The translations under genes were made by a program, and so were the position numbers. The notes beneath the pieces are model-generated. The model was not told where the DNA came from and ran no database searches. It saw only the letters and a program-made list of their open reading frames with translations. This document shows positions 44,255 to 53,169 of a stretch of 64,000 bases of DNA, piece after piece. The stretch comes from Chryseobacterium sp. PMSZPI. Its GTDB lineage: Bacteria > Bacteroidota > Bacteroidia > Flavobacteriales > Weeksellaceae. Numbering within the stretch: the first letter of the stretch is position 1; each line of letters starts with the position of its first letter. The stretch covers positions 62,001 through 126,000 of the forward strand of contig NZ_PIZV01000074.1 of NCBI RefSeq assembly GCF_002835665.1, read 5' to 3'.

Positions 44255-44980
44255 TTAATGGCAATTAACAGCTCCGTTGTGATCTTTGGAAATGGTCATA
44301 GCCTCTGCTTTTGGAGAAACATATGGAATTCCGAGCTCAAGACCTCTTAAAATGAATAACCCACCTAATATGATCATAATGATAGGAACAGCTTTTAATA
44401 CTTTAATTCTAAAAGCCTGATTCATGAGATTTCCGGCCAAAACTATGGCAAACATGAATGGAAGGGTTCCCAATCCGAATAAAGCCATATATAAAGCTCC
44501 CTGCCATATTCCCCCTCCTGCAAGGCTTGCTGTAAGTGCCATATAAACCATTCCACATGGAAGAAACCCATTAAGAACTCCTGTGGTGAATCTGGAACGA
44601 TAATCTGCCTTTTGGAGCAGTCTTCCTAAATTTGATTTTACGGAATATAAAAATTTAGACAGAAAAGGGATTTTTGAAGCAAAATCTTTTCCTCCAAATG
44701 AAAATACAGCCATAATAATAAGCAGAATACCGGCAGTGATTGTCAGATATTTCTGAAAACCTGCCATTTCAAACCCTTGTCCTATGATCCCCAGAAGCGC
44801 ACCTAATAAGGAATAGGTAAAAATTCTTCCAAATTGATAGGTAAGATTTTGAAGATAAAAATTGGCTGCTTGTTTTTTTGTTAATCCCATCGATAAAGCA
44901 ATAGGTCCACACATTCCGATACAGTGAAAGCCGGAAGCGAAGCCTAAAGCAATAGCCGATACAACAAGTCCTATTTCCAT
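44255..44980 (-). CDS. SafE/UreH-type membrane protein of the cbb3 accessory operon
   Basis: 241 residues with six membrane helices. The N-terminal SAIALGFASGFHCIGMCGPIALSMG is the conserved cysteine/histidine motif of the TauE/SafE (UreH/DsbD-like) family member found next to cbb3 genes in Bacteroidota; FTTGVLNGFLPCGMVYMAL repeats the PCG pattern. Likely handles copper or reducing equivalents for oxidase assembly. Overlaps fixH by 10 bp. Confidence 0.88.
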   Translation of the reverse strand: MEIGLVVSAIALGFASGFHCIGMCGPIALSMGLTKKQAANFYLQNLTYQFGRIFTYSLLGALLGIIGQGFEMAGFQKYLTITAGILLIIMAVFSFGGKDFASKIPFLSKFLYSVKSNLGRLLQKADYRSRFTTGVLNGFLPCGMVYMALTASLAGGGIWQGALYMALFGLGTLPFMFAIVLAGNLMNQAFRIKVLKAVPIIMIILGGLFILRGLELGIPYVSPKAEAMTISKDHNGAVNCH

Positions 44981-45423
44981 ATCACGTCATAATCCATTCT
45001 GTAGTCTGTTTTATCTTTCGTCCAACTCAATCTTAAAGTATAGTTACCCATTTTCAATACTTGTGATGGGATTACAAATGATTGATTAACATCAAGCTGT
45101 ACAGATTTTTTTATATCTAAATTCTGGTCGTCGGTTCTGTTTAAAACAAATTTTACCGTAGTATTAGAGTTATTATATTCTTTTGGAAAAGTGATTTTAA
45201 TTCCATTGGTATCCTGGCTGTATACAGGTTTTTCCTGTAGTTCATCAGCTCTTTTTTTAGAATCAATTACATCTTGATATTGTAGTTCTTCTTCATAATA
45301 ATTATCTGTTACCATTTCAGAATTCTTCTGCCCGTTCGGGAAAAGAAACATCATCGATAATATAAAAACTATAAATGCAAATAATGCAAGTACAACACCG
45401 TGTCCCCAACTAAAGTTCTTCAT
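44971..45423 (-). CDS. fixH: FixH family protein
   Basis: 150 residues. One N-terminal helix (WGHGVVLALFAFIVFILSMMFLF) and a periplasmic beta domain containing NYYEEELQYQDVIDSKKRA, the characteristic FixH/CcoH stretch. It assists assembly of the cbb3 oxidase, probably with the copper-pump CcoI. Lies 9 bp after ccoG and overlaps the SafE-like gene. Confidence 0.92.
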   Translation of the reverse strand: MKNFSWGHGVVLALFAFIVFILSMMFLFPNGQKNSEMVTDNYYEEELQYQDVIDSKKRADELQEKPVYSQDTNGIKITFPKEYNNSNTTVKFVLNRTDDQNLDIKKSVQLDVNQSFVIPSQVLKMGNYTLRLSWTKDKTDYRMDYDVIWK

Positions 45424-45432
45424 CTTTTTAAA

Positions 45433-46887
45433 TTAAAATTGTAGTTTGAATGGTCCTTCAAAATAAGTTTGATAAGAATCGATCAGTTTACCTTTCATAT
45501 CGTAAACCCCGATTGTAATATTCTGTTTAGAAAGCTTCATTTCATCTTCCGGGAAGCTGATATTAATTGTTCCTTTGGATATTTTATCTCTGTCTACAGG
45601 GATTTTACTTGAAGCACTATAAGTAATTTCCCCATGAGCAGGAGCAATTACTTTTATGGTAACGATTTTTTTCTCGTTGGTTTTATTCAGGAAGGTATAA
45701 TTATAAGTGTTGATAATTTTTCCCTCTTTTACAAAGAATGTACTTCCTGCCGGCTTAATGAATTTGGCTTCCATTTCACCCCTGCTATAAAGAAGGTATC
45801 CTAAGAACCCTACTAAAAGAAGTAAAAATACTGCAAAACCTTTCATTCTTCCTGTAAACTTAAATTGAGTCTGTTTCTCAATTTCATTTTCAGAAGCATA
45901 TCTGATCAATCCTTTCGGAAGTCCTACCTTATCCATAACTTCATCACAGGCATCGATACAAGCCGTACAATTAATACATTCCAGTTGTTGCCCGTCTCGG
46001 ATATCAATTCCTGTAGGACATACTACGACACATTGGTGGCAATCAATACAATCACCTTTACCTGCAGCTTTTCTGTCTTCACCTTTTCTCCATTTTGATC
46101 TGTTTTCTCCTCTTTTAAAATCATAAAAAACATTGATTGTATCTTTATCAATCAATACTCCCTGAAGTCTTCCGTAAGGACAAACCAAGGTACAAACCTG
46201 TTCTCTGAACCATGCAAATACGAAATAAAATGCAGCAGTAAGAAGAATCATCACAATAAAGTTGGTAGGGTGTGCAAACGGCCCCTCAGATACAATTTTA
46301 AAAACCTGCTCATATCCTACAATGTACATGAACATAAAGTGAGTAATGATCAATGAAATAACAATGTAAACAGACCATTTTAAACTTCTCTTCCAGATTT
46401 TCTCACTGTTCCACTCTTGTCTGTCCAGCTTCATCTGCTTATTTCTGTCACCTTCAATCAGATATTCGATTTTACGGAAAATGGATTCCATAAAAATTGT
46501 CTGAGGGCATATCCACCCGCAGAAAATTCTTCCGAATGCAATCGTAAAAACAATAATAAAGATTAAAGATGCAATAGCACCCAAAGTCAGGATAAAAAAG
46601 TCTTGTGGATAGAAAGGTTGTCCAAAAATGAAAAACTCCCTGTCTATTACATTGAACATCAGTAATGGGTTACCATTAATTTTGATGAACGGTAATGTAA
46701 AATAAATAATTAGTAAAGTATAGCTTACAAGGTTTCTATAGTTGGTATATTTCCCTTTAGGCTTTCGGGGAAATACCCATCTTCTTTTACCGGATTGCTC
46801 CATTGTCCCGATAGAATCTCTGTAAGTTTCAGGGTCCAGAACCTGTCCCTGTCCGCCTCGTACTTCTATTTCTTCTATGTCTGACAT
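45433..46887 (-). CDS. ccoG: cbb3 oxidase accessory ferredoxin CcoG
   Basis: 484 residues. Membrane helices alternate with iron-sulfur motifs: CGWICPQTIFMESIFRKIEY, then EQVCTLVCPYGRLQG, then CIDCHQCVVVCPTGI and CINCTACIDACD, giving two 4Fe-4S sites. A C-terminal Ig-like domain (IG_FixG type, ...GTINISFPEDEMKLSKQN) ends the protein. CcoG reduces Cu(II) for insertion into the oxidase. Separated from ccoP by a hairpin that may end the upstream transcript. Confidence 0.96.
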   Translation of the reverse strand: MSDIEEIEVRGGQGQVLDPETYRDSIGTMEQSGKRRWVFPRKPKGKYTNYRNLVSYTLLIIYFTLPFIKINGNPLLMFNVIDREFFIFGQPFYPQDFFILTLGAIASLIFIIVFTIAFGRIFCGWICPQTIFMESIFRKIEYLIEGDRNKQMKLDRQEWNSEKIWKRSLKWSVYIVISLIITHFMFMYIVGYEQVFKIVSEGPFAHPTNFIVMILLTAAFYFVFAWFREQVCTLVCPYGRLQGVLIDKDTINVFYDFKRGENRSKWRKGEDRKAAGKGDCIDCHQCVVVCPTGIDIRDGQQLECINCTACIDACDEVMDKVGLPKGLIRYASENEIEKQTQFKFTGRMKGFAVFLLLLVGFLGYLLYSRGEMEAKFIKPAGSTFFVKEGKIINTYNYTFLNKTNEKKIVTIKVIAPAHGEITYSASSKIPVDRDKISKGTINISFPEDEMKLSKQNITIGVYDMKGKLIDSYQTYFEGPFKLQF

Positions 46888-46908
46888 GTTGTAATGTGTT
46901 TAAAAAAG

Positions 46909-46960
46909 AAAAAACATAATTCGTTACTATTTTTAATCTAATAACAAATTATGTTTTTTT
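46909..46960. terminator. Hairpin between ccoP and ccoG
   Basis: AAAAAACATAATTCGTTA and TAACAAATTATGTTTTTTT form a long stem with one mismatch and a ~15-nt loop. It is followed on the minus strand by a run of T residues, so it can separate the ccoNOQP and ccoG-fixH units or attenuate read-through. Confidence 0.65.
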
Positions 46961-46982
46961 CATATGTTTCTAATTTTCTAAA

Positions 46983-47864
46983 TTATTCTTTTTCCCAGTG
47001 CGCTTCAGTTCCTTGAGGAGCAGCTCCTCCCTGAGCCGGAGTTACTGGTGGAAGTTCTTGGTTGATGTGATATACATACGCTGCAATTTTTTCAATTTCA
47101 GCACCAGAAACTTCTCCGTTTTTACCGAAAGGTCTCATCGCAGGGTTAGTAGGAGAACCATTCCAGTCCATATGGAATACGTTTTTGAATAACGTCTTTT
47201 CTGGTTGGTTGATCCAGTAGTTATCAGTAAGGTTTGGTCCGATACCTCCACTACCGTCTTCCTTGTGGCAAGATGCACAGTTTGTTTTGAATAATTCTTT
47301 ACCTTCTGCGATATTATCAGCTGAATATTTTGCTGTTTCAATCGTTACAGGAGGCTGAGATTTTTGATATTCTTCAATACTTGCCAATTGCTCTTTATAT
47401 TCTTTCTCATACTCGCTTAACGGGTGAGCGAAATCTGTGAAAGTGTAAGCTGCAATATATACAATACAAAAAGCGGTCCCAAAGTAGAATAAACCTACCC
47501 ACCATTTTGGTAATTGGTTATCCAATTCCATGATCCCATCAAAACCATGGTCGATAAGGATATCTTTTTCTTCAGTTTCAGATTGCTTTTTAAATGCTGC
47601 AGCATACATTCTTTTGAAGAAAGGAACTTTCTTTTCAGCTAAATAAGCAGCTTTTTCTTCCGGAGATAATTTTTTGAATTTGTTATTTTCAATCAAATCT
47701 CCAATGGCACTGTGGATATATGCCAGAATACCAGCAATCACAACAGTTCCCCAGAAGTAAGGCGAAGCTAGGAACGCGTAGCTCTGCACAAACAAATAAT
47801 AAAAAACTATTAAAAGTCCGATTATTATCAAGATGTTTACAACAACAGGTGTTCTTTGTTTCAT
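46983..47864 (-). CDS. ccoP: cbb3-type cytochrome c oxidase subunit III, CcoP
   Basis: 293 residues. Two hydrophobic segments near the N-terminus (NILIIIGLLIVFYYLFV, YFWGTVVIAGILAYI), the CcoP N-terminal domain WWVGLFYFGTAFCIVYIAAYTF, and a periplasmic cytochrome c domain with CASCHKEDGSGG and a downstream MRPFGK methionine. Only one CxxCH is present, whereas proteobacterial CcoP has two. It passes electrons into the CcoN-CcoO core. Confidence 0.94.
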   Translation of the reverse strand: MKQRTPVVVNILIIIGLLIVFYYLFVQSYAFLASPYFWGTVVIAGILAYIHSAIGDLIENNKFKKLSPEEKAAYLAEKKVPFFKRMYAAAFKKQSETEEKDILIDHGFDGIMELDNQLPKWWVGLFYFGTAFCIVYIAAYTFTDFAHPLSEYEKEYKEQLASIEEYQKSQPPVTIETAKYSADNIAEGKELFKTNCASCHKEDGSGGIGPNLTDNYWINQPEKTLFKNVFHMDWNGSPTNPAMRPFGKNGEVSGAEIEKIAAYVYHINQELPPVTPAQGGAAPQGTEAHWEKE

Positions 47865-47874
47865 AAAAAATAGT

Positions 47875-48075
47875 TTAATTTTTTAAATTAAAATTATCAT
47901 CTTCATCATCCCCAAGAGGAGCCTCTTCTTCTTCTTTATAATATTTTTTAGGTTTGCTAAAAACATATATTATCAAAGCGACGAAGAACAGCATAAAGAA
48001 AATCAGAGCCAGCGTCTGGTAGAAACCAGCATTTTCTGTATTGGATAATATATCTTTAAAGTTCTGGGGAATCAT
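47875..48075 (-). CDS. ccoQ: Small CcoQ-like subunit
   Basis: 66 residues: a single membrane helix (TLALIFFMLFFVALIIYVFS) followed by KPKKYYKEEEEAPLGDDEDDN. Position between ccoNO and ccoP, size and topology fit CcoQ, a stabilising subunit of cbb3 oxidase. Sequence conservation in CcoQ is low, so the name rests mostly on context. Confidence 0.8.
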   Translation of the reverse strand: MIPQNFKDILSNTENAGFYQTLALIFFMLFFVALIIYVFSKPKKYYKEEEEAPLGDDEDDNFNLKN

Positions 48076-48097
48076 ATGATGTGCCTTTTAATGTTTT

Positions 48098-50358
48098 TTA
48101 GTTATTACTTGCTGTTTTGATTTCAGTTGTTTTGATATCTGTTCCTAATCTCTGTAGGTAAGAAATAAGAGCTACAATTTCTTTTTTCTCTAATTCTCCC
48201 TGAGGTTTTTTAGCATAAGCTTCTTTTAAGTCATTTGCTTCAGAGAAGATATCTTTTACAATTTTCTTAGCCTGGTTATCTGCCCATGCATTTGCAGAAT
48301 CAATTTGAGGTTTTGTATAAGGTACATCAAATGTATTCTTCATCAACTTCATTTTGTCTACCATTTTAGATCTGTCTAAGTTAGTAGCAATTAACCAAGG
48401 GTAACGAGGCATGATAGAACCTGCAGAAGTAGATCTAGGGTTGTACATGTGCTTGTAGTGCCAAGAACTTGGGTTTTTACCTCCTTCTCTATGTAAATCC
48501 GGTCCGGTTCTCTTAGATCCCCAAAGGAATGGTCTGTCGTAAACAAATTCTCCAGCCTTAGAGTACTGTCCGTTTTTACCGTTGAATCTTGTAATCTCAT
48601 CTCTAAATGGTCTGATCATCTGAGAGTGACAAGCGTTACATCCTTCACGGATATAGATATCTCTACCTTCAAGTTCTAACGGTGAATAAGGTTTTACCGC
48701 AGAAATGGTAGGTACACTTTTCTTAAGAGTTAGGGTAGGGATAATTTCTACCATACTTCCTATTGAGATTGTACATAATGACAATACTGTTAAAAGTAAT
48801 GGCATTCTTTCCAACCAAAGGTGGAACCCTTCTCCTTCTTTACGTTTGTTTCCGATATTTGCTAATGCAGGTGCTTCAGCAGGAACTTCTTTTTGGAATG
48901 ATCCTTTTCTTACCGTAGCAATTACGTTAACAATCATAAGGATTGCTCCTGAGATGTAGAATAAACCTCCTACAAATCTCATTTTATAGTAAGGAATAAT
49001 AGCCGTTACAGTATCCAACCAGTTTTTCCATAATAATGTTCCGTCCGGGTTGAATTGTTTCCACATTAATCCTTGTGTGAATCCAGAAATATACATTGGT
49101 ACTGCATAGAAAATGATTCCTAATGTACCTAACCAGAAATGCCAGTTAGCTAATTTTACAGACCAAATTTTTGTTCTCCACATAATTGGTACCAAATAAT
49201 AGATAACCCCGAATGCCATGAAACCATTCCATCCTAGAGCTCCTAAGTGTACGTGACCGATTACCCAGTCCGTAAAGTGACCAATTTTGTTGATATTTTT
49301 AGTTGCCAAAAGTGGACCTTCAAACGTTGCCATACCATAACAAGTAACGGCTACTACGAAGAACTTAAGAATAGGATTTTCTCTTACTTTATCCCAAGCT
49401 CCTCTTAAGGTAAGAAGACCATTTAACATACCTCCCCAAGATGGTGCAATAAGCATAATAGAGAATCCTGTTCCTACTGCTTGTGCCCATGCGGGAAGTG
49501 CTGTATACTGAAGGTGGTGAGGACCAGCCCAGATATATACGAAAATTAATGACCAGAAGTGAATAATAGACAGTTTATATGAGAATACCGGACGTTGCGC
49601 CGCTTTAGGCATAAATAATACATTAAACCTAAAACCGGAGTCGTCAATACGAATGCTACTGCATTGTGACCATACCACCATTGTACGATAGCGTCTTTTG
49701 CACCTGCATACGCTGAATAAGACTTCCAGCCAGAGAATGATAATGGAACTTCAAGGTTGTTGAAGATGTGAAGCATTGCTACTGCAACCCAAGTACCTAA
49801 ATAGAACCAAATGGCTACATAAAGGTGTCTTACTCTTCTCTTCGAAATAGTTAGAATCATATTGGCACCAAAGATGATCCAAGAGAATGCAATTAAGATA
49901 TCAATTGGCCATTCGTGCTCAGCATATTCTTTAGAAGTATTGATACCCATAAAGAAAGTAATGAACGTCGCAACGATCATAAACTGCCAAGTCCAGAAAT
50001 GAATCCAGGATAGTGTATCACTATACATTCTTGTTTTTAATAATCTCTGCGTAGAGTAGTATACCCCAACGTAAACAATATTACATACGAACGCGAAGAT
50101 TACAGTATTGGTGTGCAACATCCTGATTCTACCAAAACCAAATGCACCATGAGTGTTTATTAAACCTTGAATATTACCGGATGCTAAACTTTTGATGGTT
50201 GTATCATCTGTCCCGAAAAAGAACTCAGGTAATTCAGGGTAGAAAAGCATTAATGCCGCCGTAAGCCCAAACGTAAATCCTATGAAACCAAAGATAATGG
50301 TTGCATAGAGGAACGCACGGACAATACTATTGTCATAACTAAACTTTTGTGTTTCCAT
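48098..50358 (-). CDS. ccoNO: Fused cbb3 oxidase subunits I and II (CcoN-CcoO), frameshifted in this sequence
   Basis: The catalytic subunit reduces O2 at the haem b3-CuB site. It is read from two overlapping frames: 50358 down to about 49616 gives the N-terminal 248 residues (GRIRMLHTNTVIFAF, WWYGHNAVAFVLT), and about 49615 down to 48098 the rest (GPHHLQYTALP, GHVHLGALGWNG, then the CcoO haem motif CNACHSQMIRPF). The join expected from the family, LMYYFMPKAAQRPVFSYKL, needs one extra base in the AAA run at 49613-49615 (plus strand). With it, one protein of about 753 residues results, as normal for Bacteroidota. The break is either a sequencing or assembly error or a recent mutation. Confidence 0.93.
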
Positions 50359-50379
50359 ATCAACTATTCACTATTTTTC

Positions 50380-50592
50380 TCAATTTTTATTATTTTCTCC
50401 TATTTCTTTTTCGTCTTTATCCTTGTTGCCAGTTTTTTCCTCTTTTTCTTTGATTTCATCATCGAAAAGAATCCTGACAGCCGGAGATTCATCATCTTCA
50501 AACTGTCCTTTTTTGGCATACACTATAAATACGACCAGGAAGATCGCAGCTAAAGAAACACTGCAGACGATCATTAAATATAGAATATCCAT
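50380..50592 (-). CDS. ccoS: cbb3 oxidase assembly protein CcoS
   Basis: 70 residues. One N-terminal helix (LYLMIVCSVSLAAIFLVVFIVYA) and the typical KKGQFEDDESPAVRILFDDE segment of CcoS, with a Lys/Glu/Asn tail. Needed for cofactor insertion into cbb3 oxidase. Lies 21 bp before ccoNO and after a promoter with an Fnr-like box, so it is probably the first gene of the ccoS-ccoNO-ccoQ-ccoP transcript. Confidence 0.92.
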   Translation of the reverse strand: MDILYLMIVCSVSLAAIFLVVFIVYAKKGQFEDDESPAVRILFDDEIKEKEEKTGNKDKDEKEIGENNKN

Positions 50593-50623
50593 TGGACAAC
50601 AAAATTAACCTATTTTCGGGGTT

Positions 50624-50631
50624 CAAATTTA
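50624..50631 (-). promoter_or_regulatory. -7 promoter element of the ccoS-ccoNOQP operon
   Basis: TAAATTTG on the minus strand (50631-50624) matches TAnnTTTG. The ccoS ATG lies 31 nt further, giving a short leader. Confidence 0.6.
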
Positions 50632-50642
50632 GTGAAAAATAA

Positions 50643-50654
50643 TGACATTCATCA
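50643..50654 (-). promoter_or_regulatory. Fnr-like box upstream of ccoS
   Basis: TGATGAATGTCA on the minus strand fits TGAT-N4-ATCA with one mismatch and lies 11 nt upstream of the -7 box. The same kind of site overlaps the fnr-like promoter at 53152-53163. Confidence 0.55.
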
Positions 50655-50701
50655 CGAAATGCCGATTTCAGCTAATTTAAAATCAGTCTAAATAAGAGGG
50701 T

Positions 50702-53080
50702 TTAAGCCTGCTTTTTAAAATACTTTCGACCTAAAATCCAAGTTGAAACTGTCGTAAAGGTAACCACTGTAATGGAACTGATTGGCATAATGATTGCAGC
50801 AAAAAGCGGATGCATATGTCCTGTAACTGCGTAACTTAAACCGACGATATTGTAAAGGAAACTGATTATAAATGTCATTTTCACAATCTTTATCGAGCCC
50901 TTGCAGACGTTCAGGTAATTGTCCAAAGTCACTACTTTTTCTCCATTCATAATAACATCTGAAGAAGGTGTGAAACTATTGGTGTCGTCAGCAATAGCAA
51001 TTCCTACATTGCTCTGTTTTAAAGCTCCTGCATCATTCAGTCCGTCACCAAGCATAGCTACTTTCATGTGCTGGTCCTGAAGGTCTTTGATGTAGTTCAG
51101 TTTATCTTCCGGACTTTGGTTAAAAGCCATCCCTTTATAGTTTGGAATCAGGTCTTTCAGTTGATTTTCTTCAGAAGAATTATCACCGCTTAGGATGAAT
51201 ATTTTGTAGTGGGTAAGTTTATTGAATAGATCTTTTAGTTTTGGACGGTATTCATTTTTGAAGATGAATTTTCCTATAAATTGACCATTTTTGCTGATGT
51301 AAACTGCTGTTTCAAGGTTTTTGGGTTCTTGATTATTATAACGTGCAGAACCAATTTTGTAAAGGGTGCCTCTTACGTTCGCCTCATATCCTTTTCCGGA
51401 AATCTCCTGAAAATTATCAACAGGGAAATAATCGTCCTTCACCTCTATAAATTCGTACAATGATTTCGAAAGAGGGTGATTGGAATTTTTTAATAATGTT
51501 TTGATATTGAGTAAATCAAATTCATTGATTTCTGAACCTTCGTATTTGATGTTGGATTTTTTTCTGTGGGTAATGGTTCCGGTTTTATCAAAAACAATAG
51601 TGTCCAGTTTAGCAATTTTTTCAATTGTTAAAGTGTCTTTTACATAAAACTTGTTTCGTCCCAATATTCTCATAATGTGCCCGAAAGTAAACGGTGCGGA
51701 TAGTGCAAGGGCACACGGACAGGCAATAATTAAAATTGCTGAAATAACCTGGAACATTTTTTCAAGATCGATGAATGACCAATAGATTCCGGATATTAAA
51801 GCGATGCCTAAAATGATGAAGGTGAAATATTTACTAATGCTATTGGTTAAAGTGTCAAGTCCGGTTTCATGTTTTTTAAAGGCTTCCTTATTCCAAAGTT
51901 GGGTAAGGTAACTTTGATCCACATCTTTAATGACTTCCAGTTCCAGAGAAGAGCCGATTTGCTTTCCTCCTGCAAAAATTTTATCACCAGGCTGTTTGCT
52001 GATACTTTCGCTTTCTCCGGTAATAAAACTGTTGTCAATATTTCCTTCCCCGTTTATTAAAATGGCGTCCACCGGGATGATTTCCTGATTTCTAACTAAA
52101 ATTCTGTCTCCGACTTTTATTTCAGATAGCAGTATGTTTTCCTGTTTTCCTTCAAAGTCTACTTTGGTAACTGCAATCGGGTAGAAAGATTTATAATCCC
52201 TGTCATAAGAAAGGGCACTGTAGGTTCTTTTCTGGAAAAGTTTACCCATCAGCATGAAGAATAAAAGGCCACACAGGGTATCAAAATAACCGGGGCCATA
52301 ATCGGTTGCCACTTCGTAGATGCTTCTTCCAAAAAGCACCAATATCCCCAATACAATAGGAACATCAATATTGACTATTTTATTTTTTAAACCGTACCAT
52401 GCTGATTTGTAATAATCTGAAGCAGAATAAAATACAACGGGACAAGCCAATAAGAACATCAATATTCTGAAGAGTCCTTTGTAGTGTTCCATCCAATAAT
52501 CTTCTCCACCTACATATTCGGGGAACGCTAAAAACATTCCGTTTCCGAATGCAAAACCGGCAATCGCAAATTTTACAAGAAGTGATTTGTCAAGATGATC
52601 TACATTTTTTTCGGCAGTTTCAAGGCTGATAACGGGTTTATATCCTAAATTGGTTAAGAAGTTGGCTAGTTCACTTAATTTCAGGTCGTTATGATTGAAT
52701 GAAATTTGTAAGGTCTTTCTGGTGAAATTGACCTGAGAATATTTAATATGTGGATTTAGAGTATGAAGACTTTCTAATAGCCAAATACAAGAAGAACAAT
52801 GGATTACAGGTATTTTAAATGTAACGAGACTGGTGTTTCCTTCAGAGAAATCTGTGATTTTTTCAAAAATCTCGGGAGTATCCAAGTAATCAAATTGGGT
52901 AGAGTTTTCATCATTGGGACGAATTCCGGCGCCTTTATTGAGTTCGTAGAAATTACTTAAATTGTTTGTATTCAGAATTTCATAAACAGACTTACAGCCG
53001 TTACAACAGAAAATCTTTTCATCAAACAAAATTCTCTCTTTTTCTATACCTTGACCACAATGAAAACAGTTCTCGCTCAC
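50702..53080 (-). CDS. ccoI: Copper-exporting P-type ATPase CcoI
   Basis: About 792 residues from a GTG at 53080. The frame runs back to 53194, but that would enter the fnr-like gene, while conservation starts at SENCFHCGQGI. Zinc-finger-like CFHCGQGIEKERI...FCCNGCKSVYEIL, then a heavy-metal domain (HCSSCIWLLESLH), eight membrane helices with the CPC ion site (IIACPCALALSAPF), the phosphorylation motif DKTGTIT, and GDGLNDAGALKQSNVGIA. It supplies copper for the oxidase by export to the periplasm. Divergent from the fnr-like regulator. Confidence 0.95.
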   Translation of the reverse strand: MSENCFHCGQGIEKERILFDEKIFCCNGCKSVYEILNTNNLSNFYELNKGAGIRPNDENSTQFDYLDTPEIFEKITDFSEGNTSLVTFKIPVIHCSSCIWLLESLHTLNPHIKYSQVNFTRKTLQISFNHNDLKLSELANFLTNLGYKPVISLETAEKNVDHLDKSLLVKFAIAGFAFGNGMFLAFPEYVGGEDYWMEHYKGLFRILMFLLACPVVFYSASDYYKSAWYGLKNKIVNIDVPIVLGILVLFGRSIYEVATDYGPGYFDTLCGLLFFMLMGKLFQKRTYSALSYDRDYKSFYPIAVTKVDFEGKQENILLSEIKVGDRILVRNQEIIPVDAILINGEGNIDNSFITGESESISKQPGDKIFAGGKQIGSSLELEVIKDVDQSYLTQLWNKEAFKKHETGLDTLTNSISKYFTFIILGIALISGIYWSFIDLEKMFQVISAILIIACPCALALSAPFTFGHIMRILGRNKFYVKDTLTIEKIAKLDTIVFDKTGTITHRKKSNIKYEGSEINEFDLLNIKTLLKNSNHPLSKSLYEFIEVKDDYFPVDNFQEISGKGYEANVRGTLYKIGSARYNNQEPKNLETAVYISKNGQFIGKFIFKNEYRPKLKDLFNKLTHYKIFILSGDNSSEENQLKDLIPNYKGMAFNQSPEDKLNYIKDLQDQHMKVAMLGDGLNDAGALKQSNVGIAIADDTNSFTPSSDVIMNGEKVVTLDNYLNVCKGSIKIVKMTFIISFLYNIVGLSYAVTGHMHPLFAAIIMPISSITVVTFTTVSTWILGRKYFKKQA

Positions 53081-53119
53081 CACCCTAAAATATTGAACTA
53101 CAAAATTATAACAATTTTT

Positions 53120-53151
53120 TTTGTTTATCGATTTAAAAAGTTCTATTTTTG
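53120..53151 (+). promoter_or_regulatory. Promoter of the Fnr-like regulator
   Basis: TTTG (53120-53123), a 20-nt spacer and TATTTTTG (53144-53151). Transcription would begin near 53157, about 13 nt before the ATG. Confidence 0.65.
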
Positions 53152-53163
53152 TGATAAATATCA
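53152..53163. promoter_or_regulatory. Fnr-type operator overlapping the regulator's transcription start
   Basis: TGATAAATATCA is a perfect TGAT-N4-ATCA palindrome, the core of the Crp/Fnr consensus TTGAT-N4-ATCAA. It begins directly after the -7 box and covers the predicted start point, so binding there should block transcription of the regulator. It is also about 62 bp upstream of a possible ccoI start point, a distance suited to activation. Confidence 0.7.
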
Positions 53164-53169
53164 TATAAA

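Noticed and set aside
49605..49620. Programmed -1 frameshifting in ccoNO
   Set aside because: A -1 slip would restore the protein exactly, but the bases there (TAT TAT TTA TGC) do not form an X XXY YYZ heptamer with good re-pairing and no stimulatory stem was seen. A missing base is simpler.
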